From Carya illinoinensis (taxonomy: Eukaryota > Streptophyta > Magnoliopsida > Fagales > Juglandaceae), in contig NC_056758.1 in the NCBI RefSeq assembly GCF_018687715.1, positions 2,852,001 through 2,916,000 of the forward strand: 64,000 nucleotides of DNA, written 5' to 3'. The notes beneath the pieces were generated by a model that made no database searches, had not been told where the DNA came from, and saw only the letters and a program-made list of their open reading frames with translations. The position numbers and the translations under genes were made by a program. The stretch's first letter is position 1, and every line of letters starts with the position of its first letter. This document shows positions 35,368 to 48,230 of the stretch, in pieces.

Positions 35368-35733
35368 ACTCAGAGAAGTTATGAAACTTATGAATTTCTT
35401 AAAAAATTCAACGATATATATAGGCGTACAAAGGTAACTATGCTAGCTTACTATGCAGTACTATACTGACACTATGCACTGTGCATATGTCGGCCATTTA
35501 CTATGCCAGTTACTATGCAGTACTATGCTGGCACTATGCACTGTGCATTATGTCAGCCATTCACTATGCCAGTTACTATACAGTACTATGCTGGCACTAT
35601 GCACTATGCATTATGTCGGCCATTCACTATGTCAGTTACTATGCAATACTATGCTGGCACTATGCACTGTGCATATATCGGCTAGCTCAAGGTGGTCATA
35701 CAATTTATTTTACAACAATGTTATTTTACAACA
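35256..35733 (-). repeat. Copia 5' LTR
   Basis: 478 bp, about 2% different from the 3' LTR. The GA run is longer here (about 35,314-35,363), and the same four 63-bp units start at 35438, 35501, 35564 and 35627. Confidence 0.95.
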
Positions 35734-35738
35734 ATATT

Positions 35739-36239
35739 ATAAATTTTTAGTAAATTTTTATAATTAAAAGCTCTACAAAGAAAAGTTTTATTTCTTACTT
35801 CAATTCGAAACAAGCAATTATATTTATTATGGAGCTTTTGTGGCATTTGTGCTATATGAAATTTTTTTCGGTTAAGTTGGTTTGCAAATTAGCAATGTTA
35901 TTCTTTATTTTAAATTGTTACATTTATGTTAATATAACATATTTTAAATGTTTATATCTTTTCCACGGTAGGGCTTAGAGTAGGGATAAAAAAGTTAATA
36001 TATTCAAATCCAAATTTAATATATAGGTGGAATCCTTCCTTCGTTAGTAGAAGATTTGGTTCCATTCATGTATTAAAGAGGGAATCTTGACCCTAAGCTT
36101 AATGAAAGAGACCACAATGATAAAGCAGCTACAATGATGTGTTATAACAATAAATTTAAAGAAGATGGTTGGTGATTTCAAATCAAAAATTTCAAATTCC
36201 ACTCTACACATTGTGCGTTGTTTCACACTCCAATTAGGT
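35739..36239. other. Spacer between Copia and second LINE
   Basis: AT-rich; nothing recognised. Confidence 0.4.
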
Positions 36240-36330
36240 AAAGGGTGGTTCTTTGCTGCTAGTTGATTTTGATGACAAACGAGATAAGTCTAGAGTGTAG
36301 CATGATGGACCCTGGACTTTTGACAAACAG

Positions 36331-36783
36331 TTGATATTGACTCAGGATTTTGATGGTCAATTACAGGTTCAAGAGATCAGGATGATTGAGGCTGACTTTT
36401 GGGTTTGGATCCACGATTTACCCCTCATGGTGTTTAATGACTACGTTGAGCGTTTAGTTGGGGAATCCCTTGGTCAGATCTTAGACCTGGATCTCAAGGA
36501 AGATGACTTAGCCTGGGGTGGATTTTTGAGGATTCGAATTAGATTAGACATCAGTAAGCCATTGCTAAGGAGGAAGAAGGTTTTGTTGGGTGATGGGCAA
36601 GGCTACTGGGTTCGGTTTACCTATGAGAGGCTTTCGGATTTCTACTACCAGTGTGGACATCTTGGCCATGGACACCGAGATTGTGATGTCTTCAAACAAT
36701 TGGCAGTGAAAGAGTCATCGGCGGGTTTCCTATATGGACGGCAACTGAGGGCGACACAAATAGGTTTGAGTGCAAGGCGGTAG
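36331..36783 (+). pseudogene. LINE-2 ORF1 remnant (DUF4283, zinc knuckle)
   Basis: 150-codon open stretch with DFWVWIHDLPLMVFNDYVER and a complete zinc knuckle, CGHLGHGHRDC preceded by DFYYQ. The corresponding first Cys is again Tyr. The Ser/Thr-rich tail follows in broken frames up to about 37,350. Confidence 0.75.
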
Positions 36784-37552
36784 GATGCTCGTGGACTAAC
36801 TGCTAGGAAAACCACTGTAACTGTCTCTCCGAAGAGTTCGGATATGGTTCATGACGTTTTACACATGTCTGACCCAATTCTGAGTTCCAAGAGGGATGAT
36901 GCTAGTAACTCCCCTTCTTTATCAAGAAATCTGATGGCAGGTGATACTCTGAAAGAGCACTCAGATGAGGGGGCTACTCATTAAGGGGCACGTGAGATAT
37001 CAATAGAGAGATTGAAAGGCAAGCTTGTTAATGAGAGTGACACATCTGCTCTGTATGACGCCGTTTCCAATATAGGGGTTCATATTATTGAGAGCCCAAG
37101 GCCTAATGTCAGTCCACCTATAGTTGGGCCAAGTGCTAAAAGGGAGAGACCGAAGTTGAAGCCCAGGTGAGTTTTACCATGAAAGGAAAGTTTAGAGATA
37201 ACTAATACATCTCAGAAAAGAAAGGCATTTGTGGCGATGGCTAAGGCAGATTCTCGAGCTTTGAAGAAACCATCTTTACTATTACCTGAGTTTTTGTGTA
37301 CGAATCAACATGATTTGGTATCGGTGAAGGCTGTGGAGCAACCTCTCCAGACACAATGAAGCTCCTTAGCTGGAACTCTCGTAGGCTTGGGAACCCACGA
37401 GGAGTTCGAACCCTCCATGATTTGCTCAAGAGGGAAGTTCCCAAGGTGGTCTTTTAGCAGGAGACTAAAGTTAAGGCTGACTTGATGAATAAATATAAAT
37501 TTTGTTTTGGTTATGTGAATTGTCTTTTTGTCGATTGTAGGGGTCTGCTATT

Positions 37553-38071
37553 ATGTGGAAAAATGATGTCAATTTACATATTTTGAGTTACTCTTCTCAT
37601 CATATACATGCTTTGATTAAAAATTACTCTGATAGTACTCAGGTTTGGTTTATGACTGGTATTTATGGTAATCCAAAGACGAATTGTAGGCAGGAGACTT
37701 GGGATGTGATTAGAGTCTTATCTACTTCTATTGATAAGCCATGGTTGTTGTATGGAGATTTTAATGAAGTATTATTGCCTACGGAGAAATGGGGGGGTAG
37801 GTTAAGACCTGAGGCCCAAATGGAGTCATTTAGAGCTGTTTTAAATGACTGTACCCTTCAAGATTTAAGTTATCATAGCCGTTGTTTTACATGGTGTAGC
37901 CGTAGAGTGGTAAGGGAGTGTGTTTGGAAACGATTGGATAGATGCCTTGCTAATTCAATGTGGTTGGAGTTATTCCCTGTAGCTACTGTTCGACATGGGT
38001 TTGTCTCCTATTCAGACCATATACCAATTTCGTTAGAAACAAAAGGATTGGTGCAAGATAAAACACAGTAG
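37553..38071 (+). pseudogene. LINE-2 endonuclease remnant
   Basis: Contains the metal-binding and catalytic motifs of the EEP family: TGIYGNPK, LLYGDFNEVL, LDRCLAN and YSDHIPI. The N-terminal ETK region just before it is out of frame (QETKVKADLM near 37,460). Confidence 0.8.
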
Positions 38072-38605
38072 AAATTATTTAGATTTGAACCTATGTGGGC
38101 GGGAAATTCAGATTGTGAGAAGATTATTGCCCAGGCCTAGTCTGAGGGACCAGAGGAAATAGCTGAAAATTCTATGACTGTTGTTATGGATTCTATCAGT
38201 CTTGTGGCAATAGATTATCATAATGGAATAGAGATTCTTTTGGGAATGTTCATCTGAAGTTGATTGAGGCAAGGCTATTTTGCAAAGGCTACAGAATAGA
38301 GATCCTGCTAGTGTTAATTCTAAAAAAGAACGTGCTGTTAGGGAAAATGTACAGTTGTGGTTGGAGAGGGAAGAGCTTTTATGGAAACAAAGAGCCATGG
38401 TCTTATGGTTACACGGCGGAGATCAGAATACGAAATTCTTTCATTCCAAAGCTTCACAGAAGAAGAAAAAGAATTTCATACATAGTTAACAAGATGATTG
38501 GGGTACTTGTCTACAAGGTTCCCAGAGAGATAACCAGATTACATGCTAGTTTCAGTCACTTTTTACCTCATCTAATCCTTCTAACCCTATGGAGTTTTTA
38601 GAGGG

Positions 38606-40010
38606 GTGAATACAAGAGTTACCACTGCAATGAATGATGAGTTGTGTAAGAACTTTACTATGAAGGAAGTGCTTACAACTTTAAAACAAATGCATCCAAA
38701 TAAGGCTCTAGGACTAGATGATATGTCTCATATGTTTTATCAAAAGTATTGGCCCATTATTGGAAGTAAGGTGTCTGTTGCTATTTTGGGATTTCTTAAT
38801 TCAGGTGTATTTCCTTCAGGTTTGAATCATACTCATCCTGTGTTAATTCCTAAAAAAACCTCCCCCACCTTAGTTTTTGATTTTAGACCAATTAGTTTGT
38901 GTAACGTCATTTACAAACTAATTTCTAAAGTTATTACTAATCAGTTGAATGTGGTGCTACCCACTATTATTTTGGAGACTCAAAGTGCTTTTTTGCTCGG
39001 GAGACTTATTACAGGCAATGTCCTAATTGCTTATGAGATAGTCCATTATCTGAAAAACAAAAGAAAGGGGAAGAAGGGATACATGTCTCTTAAATTGGAC
39101 ATGTCTAACATTGAATAGATTTGGGTTAAATACACTTTGCCTCCTCAAACTATCACTTAATTCACAATGTGCTCCCAAAACTATTAATTGCATCAAAGTG
39201 CCCCCTTTTACTTTCAAAAAGTCACAATCCCCCCCTTTTGTCTACAATAAAAGTTAAATCGAACGGAAATCATACAGTAGTAAGAACGAGGCCTGGAGAT
39301 GGGACTGGCATTTCCGTTTGATTTAACGTTTATTGTAGACAGAAAGGGGGGATTGGGACGTTTTGAAAGTAAGAGTGGGCACTTTGATGCAATCAATGGT
39401 TTTGATGGCACATTATGAATTGAGTGATAGTTGGAGGGGGTAAAGTGTATTTAACCCAATAGATTTTTTTGGAGTGTATTCTGACTAAGTTGGGATTCTC
39501 TGGAAGATTGGTAGACCTAATCTTGAACTATGTAAAGTCTGTCTCATTTTCTGTTATGATTAATGGAGTTCCATCAAATACTTTCATTCCAACTAGAGGG
39601 ATTAGGTAAGGAGACCCACTATCTCCTTACCTTTTCCTTCTATGCACCAAAGGTCTTATCCATCATCTTAAAAAAACTGAATTGAAGAAGGTTGTGTCTG
39701 GTATCAGGTTCTATAGGGGTGCTCCTCGGGTAAATCATCTGTTGTTTGCTGATGACTAAATGATTTTTTGTCAAGTAGATGCAAATACTAGTCATAACAT
39801 CCACTGTTTACTCAGAAAGTATGAAAGGGTTTCAGGCCAATAAATAAACATGAACAAGACTGCTATGGTTTTTAGTTCTAATGTTGCTGTTTCTTTGAAG
39901 CAGGATTTAATGGCTATGTGGGGTGGAGCAACAATACAGCAATATGAGAGGTATTTGGGGTTACCCCCAATGGTGGGAAGAGATAAAAAGGGTGCTTTTG
40001 CTGAGATTAA
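38606..40010 (+). pseudogene. LINE-2 reverse transcriptase, split by a MITE
   Basis: The 5' part (38606-39118) has HPNKALGLDDMSHMFYQKYW, VLIPKKTSP and FRPISLCNVIYKL up to LKLDMS. The MITE at 39123-39457 follows, then the rest: TRGIR, a stop, GDPLSPYLFLLC, and the catalytic LLFADD directly followed by a stop codon (about 39,758). Later similarity continues with further stops. Confidence 0.85.
39123..39457. mobile_element. Mutator-type MITE inserted in LINE-2
   Basis: A 335-bp element with terminal inverted repeats of about 41 bp: GGGTTAAATACACTTTGCCT on the left and, in reverse, GGGTTAAATACACTTTACCC on the right. A perfect 9-bp duplication AATAGATTT flanks it (39114-39122 and 39458-39466); nine bases is the Mutator length. 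The inner part also pairs (AAAGTGCCCCCTTTT against AAAGTGCCCACTCTT), so the whole element can fold back. No coding sequence. Confidence 0.92.
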
Positions 40011-40665
40011 GTGTTGAGTATGGAAAAAGTTCCAATGTTAGAAAGAAAAACTCTTATCACAGGGAGGTAAGGGGATTTTATTGAAAGTTGTGGCTCTATC
40101 TATTCTTGCTGATGCCATGAGTTGTTGGTCTTAGCAAGGAGGATGATGGCTAGATTTTGGTGGGGCCAAAAATCTCAAGAAAGAATAATCCATTGGGTTA
40201 GATGAGATCTTATGTGTGACTCAAAATACAATGGGGGTTAGGGTTTAGAGACTTAAGAGTTTTTAATGTTGCTTTACTTGCAAAGTAGGCTTGGAAAATT
40301 TTAAAGCATGATAATTCTCTATTGTTTCACCTTTATAAGGCTAAATATTTTTCCCATACCTCTTTTTTTTTTTTTTAGTCAAAGTTGGATTCATATCCTT
40401 CCTTTGCGTGGAGAGGAATTTGGGAAGCAGGAAAGTCTCTAATGAATGGTTGTTAGTGGCGGATTGGAGATGGGGGAACAGTTGAGATTTGTGATGATGT
40501 TTGGATACCAAGGCATAAATCTTTGAGAGAGGAGATGCTTGAGGATACAACTGCTGATAGTCAGTTATTGGTTTCCTCACTTATTGACCCTATTTCAAGA
40601 TGATGGGATGTGCAGAAAATTAGAGCTCTCTTCAATCCAATAGTAGCTTCTGAAATTCTCAAGTG

Positions 40666-41785
40666 TTGGTACTTAGTTTTTTATATAGGTTATGTATTTA
40701 TTCATTTTTTTTCAAATAACTAATATTTGCAGTCGTGAAATACACAAGTACAACGCAATCTTTTGAAAAAAGTAAGTACAGAATCTATATATATATATAT
40801 TTAATTTAAAGCACAAACATAAAAGGGTATAAGGAACTTAAGATTCTAGTTTTCTTCATTTTGTTTTGAATATATTTTTTTTTAATAAGTTACGTGACAC
40901 TATTTTGTGGTGCCACATCCAAGAAATAAAGTTAGTAGTATAAATTAGGGAGAAAATGGATTATCTTTTTGCCCATTTGTAATGAATTGTTTCCTTTATC
41001 ATTATATGAATCTGCAACAAAAATAATCTTAAATGTTAAGTATATTGTGTTAGGAAAATAGTTAATTTTGTCAATTTTTAGTAAAACTACACTTCAATAT
41101 AAGTTTATAATACTTTATATATCAAGAAAATATATAAATCTGGCGTATTTATTAAATTTAAAATTCCTAAAGGCACTATGCCACTATCTTTCTGTTTTTC
41201 ACATTCATAGATCATTAGAGCATAACTTTGTAATTACCATAATATCCATAGCGTCAAAGAATTGAGACATTTTCTGAGTGTCAAAACTCAAAAGTAAGGA
41301 AATTCCATTGTTTTCTCAACTAATAAAAAGGAAAAAATGATTGTTATTAATTATGACAACGACATTTCGTTTAAAAGCACTGGCTAAAAATTATAAGATG
41401 TCACGACATTTGATCTGTTTATCGCGACGACAGATGCTATGAATCTCTACCAGAACTTGCGGCGAGGTTATAAAACCCCGGTCCCTCTTTGTAATTTCTT
41501 TTCAACTTTGAGATCATTTTCTTGTGATTCGTATAAAGATAGTGGCATTCTCGACTTTCCATGTTAAAATAGACTCATCACGTGACATCCGTTCTCTTCT
41601 GAGTCTTCTTCTTCTACACAAAGTTTTCCGACTCTTCGGGGGCCACCTGTCAACTCGATCTTATCTCTCAATAGTAAATACGTGCTCGTCGATCTACTTG
41701 CCTCGTCATTTATTTCCACCATATCATAATCGACGGTTCCGATCGCATTCTTTTTCTCAAACTTGCTCGACCTATAACGCCTACC
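40666..41785. other. Intergenic DNA and DRM1 upstream region
   Basis: AT-rich up to about 41,400. After that the GC content rises; a TATA-like TTATAAAAC at about 41,468 and TTAAATATC at about 41,786 are candidate promoter elements for the DRM1-like gene. No other gene seen. Confidence 0.4.
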
Positions 41786-41881
41786 TTCCTTAAATATCGC
41801 CCTCTATCTAGCTCAATCTCCTCTATTCCGAGTATCGGAGTCTTTTACTCACAAGAGAGCGGCTGTCGGCTAGCGTGCGCT

Positions 41882-43428
41882 ATGGGCCTACTCGACCAGC
41901 TGTGGGACGACATCATCGCCGGTCCGCGGCCGGATAAAGGCCTCGGGAAGCTCCGGAAGCACTCTGCTTTCTCCTTCCGATCTGAATCCGGCAAGGGTAT
42001 GCGGAGTTTTGCTATTCTTAGCCGGCGGCGTAATTTAGTGGTGGCTATATCGTCATCTTCCTCCCGTCCTAATAACGAACTAAACCAAAGTCATCGAAAT
42101 GAATATACTTCTAATCAATTATCAGGAACTTATCTGCTTTGAATTTGACTTTGCCAAAATTAGAACTGTCTTGCTGAATCACTCTCATCCAACAATTGTT
42201 TGAACTGCTACTTCTAGAATTTTAGAAGCGTATTTATCTTTCGGGATCATGAGCCTGGCTCGTTTTAAAGCGTGCAGAAACGTACATATGCTTAATGAAA
42301 ACGAGGTGTATCATAACCAAAATTGATGTCCTTCACTCCGACGGTGTTGAGTATCTGACGCATGGATATTTATGTTAATTTCGTTTTTCTTTGTTGGTGT
42401 TGTTCAGAATCCGATGGAGGAAATGCGAGGTCATACGGTGAGGATTCCTCGGATGAAGCGATAAGAGTTACGCGCAGCATCATGATTATAAACCCACCCG
42501 GGTACCAAAACGGGTCGCCTCCGGTCTCGCCAGCAGGATCTACCCCTCCGGTATCGCCTTTTTCGGGTAAGCAATTGCTTCAGCCTTCAGACTACAGTAT
42601 TTTTAGTAAGAGAAATGTTATAAATTACAGATGTCGTGTAATTATTTAAAAAAAATAAGATTTACGATTAAAAAGTTAATTTTTTATTATAATTTTATAT
42701 TAATTTATTTATTTTTTAAAGTAATTGTACTTTTTTACAATTATAATTATAAATATTATTATTCTATTATCGTTAAATGACAAATATGACCCTTGACAAG
42801 ACCTCTCCGAATAAATAAAGCGGAGATGAGCAGGCATGATGGTCTAGAAATATCCAACAGGGTAATTTTGTCATTTTGTTAGTGTCTACTTGCTAATGGA
42901 TGAATGGATAGTGCAACCTTAGGTGGGTCATGGTGTAGTAATGTTGGTATAATAATGGTGGTTTTGAGAAGTTTCTTCGCTGGTCGGTAAAATGACATAA
43001 ATGTCCACGTCAACGCCCAATAATGCATTTTCCATGGGTCGTGTTATTTAACCAGGGTTGATGCAAGTCACTATTGCCAAGTTGGGGTTTATTTTATCAG
43101 AAATGCTAAACGTACTAACACTGTGTGGAGTGCATTTGTCACGACAGAGTGATTTCTTTTCAGCGGGTCCTTGTGCGAGTCTTTGGTGTCTTAATAACTC
43201 CAATAAATAATATATGTATATACATGAAATTATTTTTATTTTAAAGTTTGCTTTTTTAGACTTGGGGGTAACTTTATGTATATGTTTATTTCATTTTGTA
43301 ACATGTCACTGATTGGTGTTTATTTAGGAGGTAGAGACTCGTTTCGATTTCGAAGAAGGTCGACTTCGGATGTCTACGAGAAGGCGAGTAAAGCTCGAAC
43401 CAGAAGTCCTCCTCCTTATGATGTGTGA
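41882..43428 (+). CDS. Dormancy-associated protein 1 / auxin-repressed protein (DRM1/ARP1)
   Basis: Three exons, 41882-41996, 42408-42566 and 43328-43428, GT-AG borders, 124 residues, normal for the family. Starts MGLLDQLWDDIIAGPRPDKG, contains the family core SIMIINPPGYQNGSPPVSPA followed by GSTPPVSPFSG, and ends FRFRRRSTSDVYEKASKART then SPPPYDV. These small, disordered proteins are strongly expressed in dormant buds and in auxin-starved or sugar-starved tissue; their molecular action is not established. The reading frame is intact. The exon 1 donor is GGTATGCG, and the exon 2 acceptor lies after TGTTGTTCAG. Confidence 0.95.
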
Positions 43429-43439
43429 GATATGAGTGT

Positions 43440-44564
43440 CTTTCCTCGTCCAATGTCAGAAAAAAATTGTTGGGACTTTGATATCTTATGTACTTAGGTA
43501 TGCTACAATGGTGTTAGCTAAATGGAGGAGGGGTATGCGGCTGATGCCGCGATGCGTGGTTGTTTATGTAGGTAGATCTTATGTATCGACCGTTGAGAGC
43601 TGTGTTCTTGTAGAGGTTGTAGTTGTGTTGTGGCTGTTCTATGACTCTATCTGTATATGAAGTTTCTCGGTTCTGTTCTGTTCTGTTTATAGTTTGTTAT
43701 GTTTTGAGTTTGTGTTTTCTGGAATAAGAAAGAGAAACCTCTCTCGCTAGCTCTGTATGTGTGTGGAGCATCAAGTGTTAATGGCTATGATTAGAGCATG
43801 TATTACCCATGGCTTCTGTTCCGTCATCTTACTCATCTACCATTACCACTCCAATCATTTTTTTCTCTCAAATTAACCAAAGATAACTGTTATTTTGGCA
43901 ACACTGTCCAACAATTATTTAATAAGAGAAAAGTGCGATTTATTATTAAAAAAAAAAAAAAGATTTATTATTAAAAAATTAATTTTTAAAATCGTCACAT
44001 ATTTATTTATTTATTTATTTATAAATATTATACGGTATTTAAGATGTAATTATCATTTCTCTTAATTCTCTTAATACTAGTATTCTGTTCATTTCTTTCA
44101 GCTTGCTAGAGCTCAACGAGTGTAAAGATCGAGTGGATATTTTTTTATCTGGATTCTGTAAATATTATTTTTAATAAGATGTATATTTTTATTAATAGTT
44201 ATTTTAGATAAGTAATGTTATCTACCATATTATCATTTTATTTGTATCATATTATATATGATGTGTATTTATTTTTATTTGATAATAAAGAAATATGTAA
44301 TAAATAATTATTTAATAATAATAAATATATCATATTTTATTTAATGAGATGATAGTATAATGTATAGAATTTTTTATTATAGATATACATGAGATAGATT
44401 GGTGCGGTCTCCCAAATTGATAGATAATAATGTTATACGTCATATTATTATTTTACTTGTATCTTATCATTTAATAGTAGTAAATGTATCACATTTTACT
44501 TAATAAAATATTAATTGAATGATAATATAATGTATAGAATTTTTCATTGTCGAAGTTAGAGTTT

Positions 44565-44606
<42 letters not shown>

Positions 44607-46196
44607 AAGTACGTCAAAGCGTAAAAAAAGAAAATAATAATAATAATAAAAATAAAAATGGGGGAAGAAATGACTTATTATTGCCTGCCGTGATACATCT
44701 GATTTATGGTATAATTAAAAGATATTGAGTAAATTGCAAAATTAGTACATAAGTTTTAAATTTTTGCAACATTGATATCTAAAAAATAAAAAATTTGCAA
44801 CCAACATTAATTTTTTTATTTTTTATTTTTTATTTTTATGAAAACAGACTTCATTTCATTTAATGAATTAAAGTTACAACTGTAATTTAGCAATACAGAA
44901 AAAATTAAGACTACAAGCAAAATTATGCATACGCTCTGGAGCACTCCTGCACACAAATTCTTTTGTGGTGGATATTGTTTTAATTTCTATAAAACTCTCT
45001 CCTAGTAGAGAAAGTGCTCTATAAAAATAGAATTAAACGAGCTCTCTTCCAAAGAAGAGAAGCATTAACCCCCTCCGCCCTCTCAGGGAAGAGGAATATG
45101 AAACTCTGTTGCTATGGACATCAAATCAAATAGCCTATTTCTTTTTTATTAATAACTAAAAATATAAACTACTAAAAGATACACATTAAAAAGAAAAAAT
45201 AAGTGGTGCTTAGGGTTTCATCTCTTCATAACCCGCCAACCCCCCCTCCCACTTTATTATTTTATTTTATTTTTTTCTTTCTTCTTCTTCTTCTCCCTAA
45301 CCCGTTTTATGATTTTTGCATTGTTGCCGACCCCCTTAGTTGCTCTCTCCCTAACCCTTCCACTTCGCTGCTACTGCTGCCCACCACGAGCATTGGCATA
45401 AGCCCAAACAACACGACCACCGCAAGCAGCAACTTCACAAGCCCAGACGGCACATGCACCCAGCTCTCACATGGACACTGGCCTCCATTGTGTAGGCGGC
45501 TCCTAAGCACGAGCACTAGCCGTAGCATCGCTTGCCCCTCTCGACCAACTCCTGCCCCATATAGCAACCGATCTTGGTGACTCAACACCTTACTTGGGTC
45601 AAAGGGAGAAAATGAAAAAAGACAAAAGGGTTTTTCGAAAATAAAGAAGAGGAATAAAGATCTCTAAAAAGAAGAAGAGGAACAAAGGCTAGATCTGAAA
45701 AAAGAAACACACAATAAACACCCGAGAGTACTCACCTTAATCAAATCTAAAAAACATAATAAACAAAAACAAATAGATTGAAAATATGGATAGAGGGAAG
45801 TGAGGGGGAGGAGCCAAAGCTCCCACCCCCTCAAAACAAGATACGTATTGGAAGAGTTTTTTTTTTATTAATAGGAGCTTTGGCTCCTATTAATATTTTG
45901 TTGAAATATTAATAGGAGGGTTGCTACATGTTGGATAATTGAAAACGAGCTTTGCTATTCATAAGCTCCTACATCACATACCACATAATTTTTTATTTTT
46001 TAATTTTTTAAATTTTATTTAGTTTTATTCTTCTTAAAATAATTAAATTCTTCTATTAATCATCCATATACTACACATTTGGTAAGAGAAAAAAATTAAA
46101 AAAATAACAAAAAGAGTGATGTGTGGTATATAAGACTTATGAATAAAATTTTTCATTAAAAATTGGGGTAGAACTCCCATTAGTTTTGTAACAGCT
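43440..46196. other. DRM1 3' flank and repeat-rich intergenic DNA
   Basis: After the 3' UTR, two related AT-rich copies occur in tandem (about 44,214-44,380 and 44,427-44,550, sharing ATAATGTATAGAATTTTT). An (AT)n microsatellite follows at 44570-44603. A perfect 12-bp-arm hairpin lies at 45867-45894. The CT- and C-rich ORF at 45203-45580 is not recognised. Confidence 0.45.
44570..44603. repeat. (AT)n microsatellite
   Basis: About 17 uninterrupted AT units. Confidence 0.95.
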
Positions 46197-46472
46197 CGTT
46201 AGAAATTTAATTGTAAAATTTCTATTAGTTTTAGGAACCTCATGAAGACACCATAAGTTTTCACGAATCCATTAATCGTATAAGTTTTAGTCTAACCACA
46301 TAGTTAATATTATTATTTACTATGGTATCTGAAGTGTGTTTTTTATTATTGGAGATAGTTAGAAGTGTCAAAATATATTATGGTTTGTGCCATTAGACTC
46401 GGAGGGTTATTTAAGGTCTTATGGCGCAATAACATTTTTTTATATTTTCGGACAAAACGTCTGCTCAAAACT

Positions 46473-46700
46473 GTAGATATTATTGAGTAAAAATATCTTG
46501 AGCTAATTTTTGTAGATATTATTGGATAAAAATATTTTAAACTAATTTTATAGATATTATTGGATAAAAATATTTTAAACTAATTTCGTGGATATTATTG
46601 GGTAAGAGAGTCCTACACTTAACTCTCACTTCGAGTAAGAGAGTCACACACTTAACTCTCACTTCGGGTAAGAGAGTCCTATACTTAACTCTCACTCCAG
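46473..46700 (+). repeat. Two adjacent tandem arrays in the solo LTR
   Basis: First array: TAGATATTATTGGATAAAAA followed by TATTTTAAACTAATTT, starts at 46473, 46512, 46550 and 46588. Second array: GGTAAGAGAGTCCTACACTT then AACTCTCACTTC, starts near 46602, 46635 and 46668. Confidence 0.85.
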
Positions 46701-48230
46701 CCTCATCTCTTCCATATCTCATCCATATGTATCTCCAGCCCCCCCTCCCCACGAAATTATCTTCATTTACACTTTCTATTAAAACAATATCAAACACTTT
46801 CTCTCAGACAGCTTTTAGTAGTTCTTTTGCACGCCCATTTAGAAGCTTTTGTAGGTGTTTTATCATAAAGTCTCCTTCATATAAGTTGTTCCTTTTTTAG
46901 TCTAGTTTACATGGATATCTTATTTGTCCCATTTGAAGATCATTTGGTCAGTCAAATATTATGTAAACTATAAAAAGGTCATTCTGGGAGATAAACTGGA
47001 GAATATGTTATAGTTTGGAGTTTTTGACCAAGCTAATGGATAGATATTTGTCCGAAATTTTTATGGAGTATTGTTAACATGTATATATGACTATTGGTTG
47101 GATTTTTGCATGATTAAAGGTTTTGATGAAAGATTTTCTTAGATTTAGAAACTTAGAAACTGGAAGAAGAAAAACAGTTTCTGTTTTGAGAAAGTTTAAC
47201 TCTTTGGTGGTCTAAACCTATTTGAATGACTTTGATAATTTTATTGGAGGATCCTAAGCATCTTATATACATGTTATATTATTATTTTGAAGATATTTGA
47301 TGTTAGTTTCAAAGATATGAAATTTTATGCAAAGAGATATTCAGATAAGTCAAAGTATGGATGTTCTTGGCTAAATTTATGTTTTGGTTAATTTCTAACC
47401 ATGTGATCTTGAATTAGAAGGTTATATATGTTTTAGGACATCTTTTTAAACCATGTGATGGTTTGGTTTGAAAATCACATATTTATAAGTCATAGATCAA
47501 AAGGTTGATCAAAACAAGTTAGAAAACAAAAATCAATAGAAATAGCATATGAGAATTTCGGCCTTATGGAGTTTTAAAAGTTGTGATTAGTTTTAAATTT
47601 TTCTAAATTGATATTTGAATTGAGGATAAAATTTACATGAGGTATGTAAATTTTGGTGACATCTGGAGTTAGAATGCAAAATCCTTAAGTTATAGGTAAA
47701 ACGGTCATTTTCGTACATGCAGAGAGTAAAATGGAAATTTTACTCTTTAAATTAGTATTTTTCATATTTTAATTTATTAGTGATTTAATGCTAACTTTTA
47801 GAATCACTAATTACAGTTCATCGTGATCGCGCTTAAAGTTTTATAAGAAACGCGGAAATCGAGGTAAGTTAGCTTTTAACTTACTAGCAGTCTACTGTGT
47901 ATGTGTGCTAAGTAAAGGAATTACAGTGTATGTATGTATGTTATCATATATGTCATGCCTTGCCAAGTTATCACGTAATTGTCTATTATACAGAACTTAT
48001 TCTATCATCAATTTTTATCTGTTACATAATGTATTCTGTCATGTATTACTGTACATTACAAGTATGTCATGTTAAATATGTTGTCTATTATATGTTATGC
48101 CATGTTACGAAATGTTTCTATCTCAAGTTGGTCATGTATTTCAAGTTATGTTCAAATCACGTTATGTTACATCAGGGTTTCAGTCCTTTCGTATTCCAGT
48201 CACGTTTCATTTTGAGTACATTCAGTTTGT

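Larger units (their letters stand above)
29718..35733 (-). mobile_element. Ty1/Copia LTR retrotransposon, complete but disabled
   Basis: A 6,016-bp element with both LTRs and a perfect 5-bp target-site duplication, ATATT at 29713-29717 and 35734-35738. Gene order on the minus strand is gag (from 35114), protease, integrase, reverse transcriptase, RNase H, the Copia order. The primer-binding region beside the 5' LTR reads TATCAGCACGAG; the polypurine tract beside the 3' LTR is AAAGAGGGAG (plus-strand 30164-30173). Lesions are few: a frameshift in gag near 34,330-34,400, a stop between gag and pol, a one-base deletion in integrase (about 33,195) and one TGA in reverse transcriptase. The LTRs differ by about ten substitutions in 446 bp plus a GA-run length change, so the insertion is fairly young. 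Confidence 0.95.
36240..40665 (+). mobile_element. Second L1-type LINE, internal fragment, decayed
   Basis: Plus-strand LINE related to the one at 2.9-8.5 kb. It begins inside DUF4283 (GGSLLLVDFDD) and continues through zinc knuckle, endonuclease and reverse transcriptase to the zf-RVT region (RALFNPIVASEILK), where similarity stops near 40665. RNase H, a poly(A) tail and clear target-site duplications are missing, so both ends have been lost or rearranged. Many stops and frameshifts are present. A 335-bp Mutator-type MITE interrupts the reverse transcriptase. Confidence 0.85.

Noticed and set aside
43436..43660. ORF after the DRM1 stop codon
   Set aside because: Lies in the 3' UTR of DRM1, no similarity.
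45203..45580. Plus-strand ORF of 125 codons rich in Pro, Leu, Ser
   Set aside because: Open on both strands in a C/T-rich repeat-like region, with biased composition and no domain.
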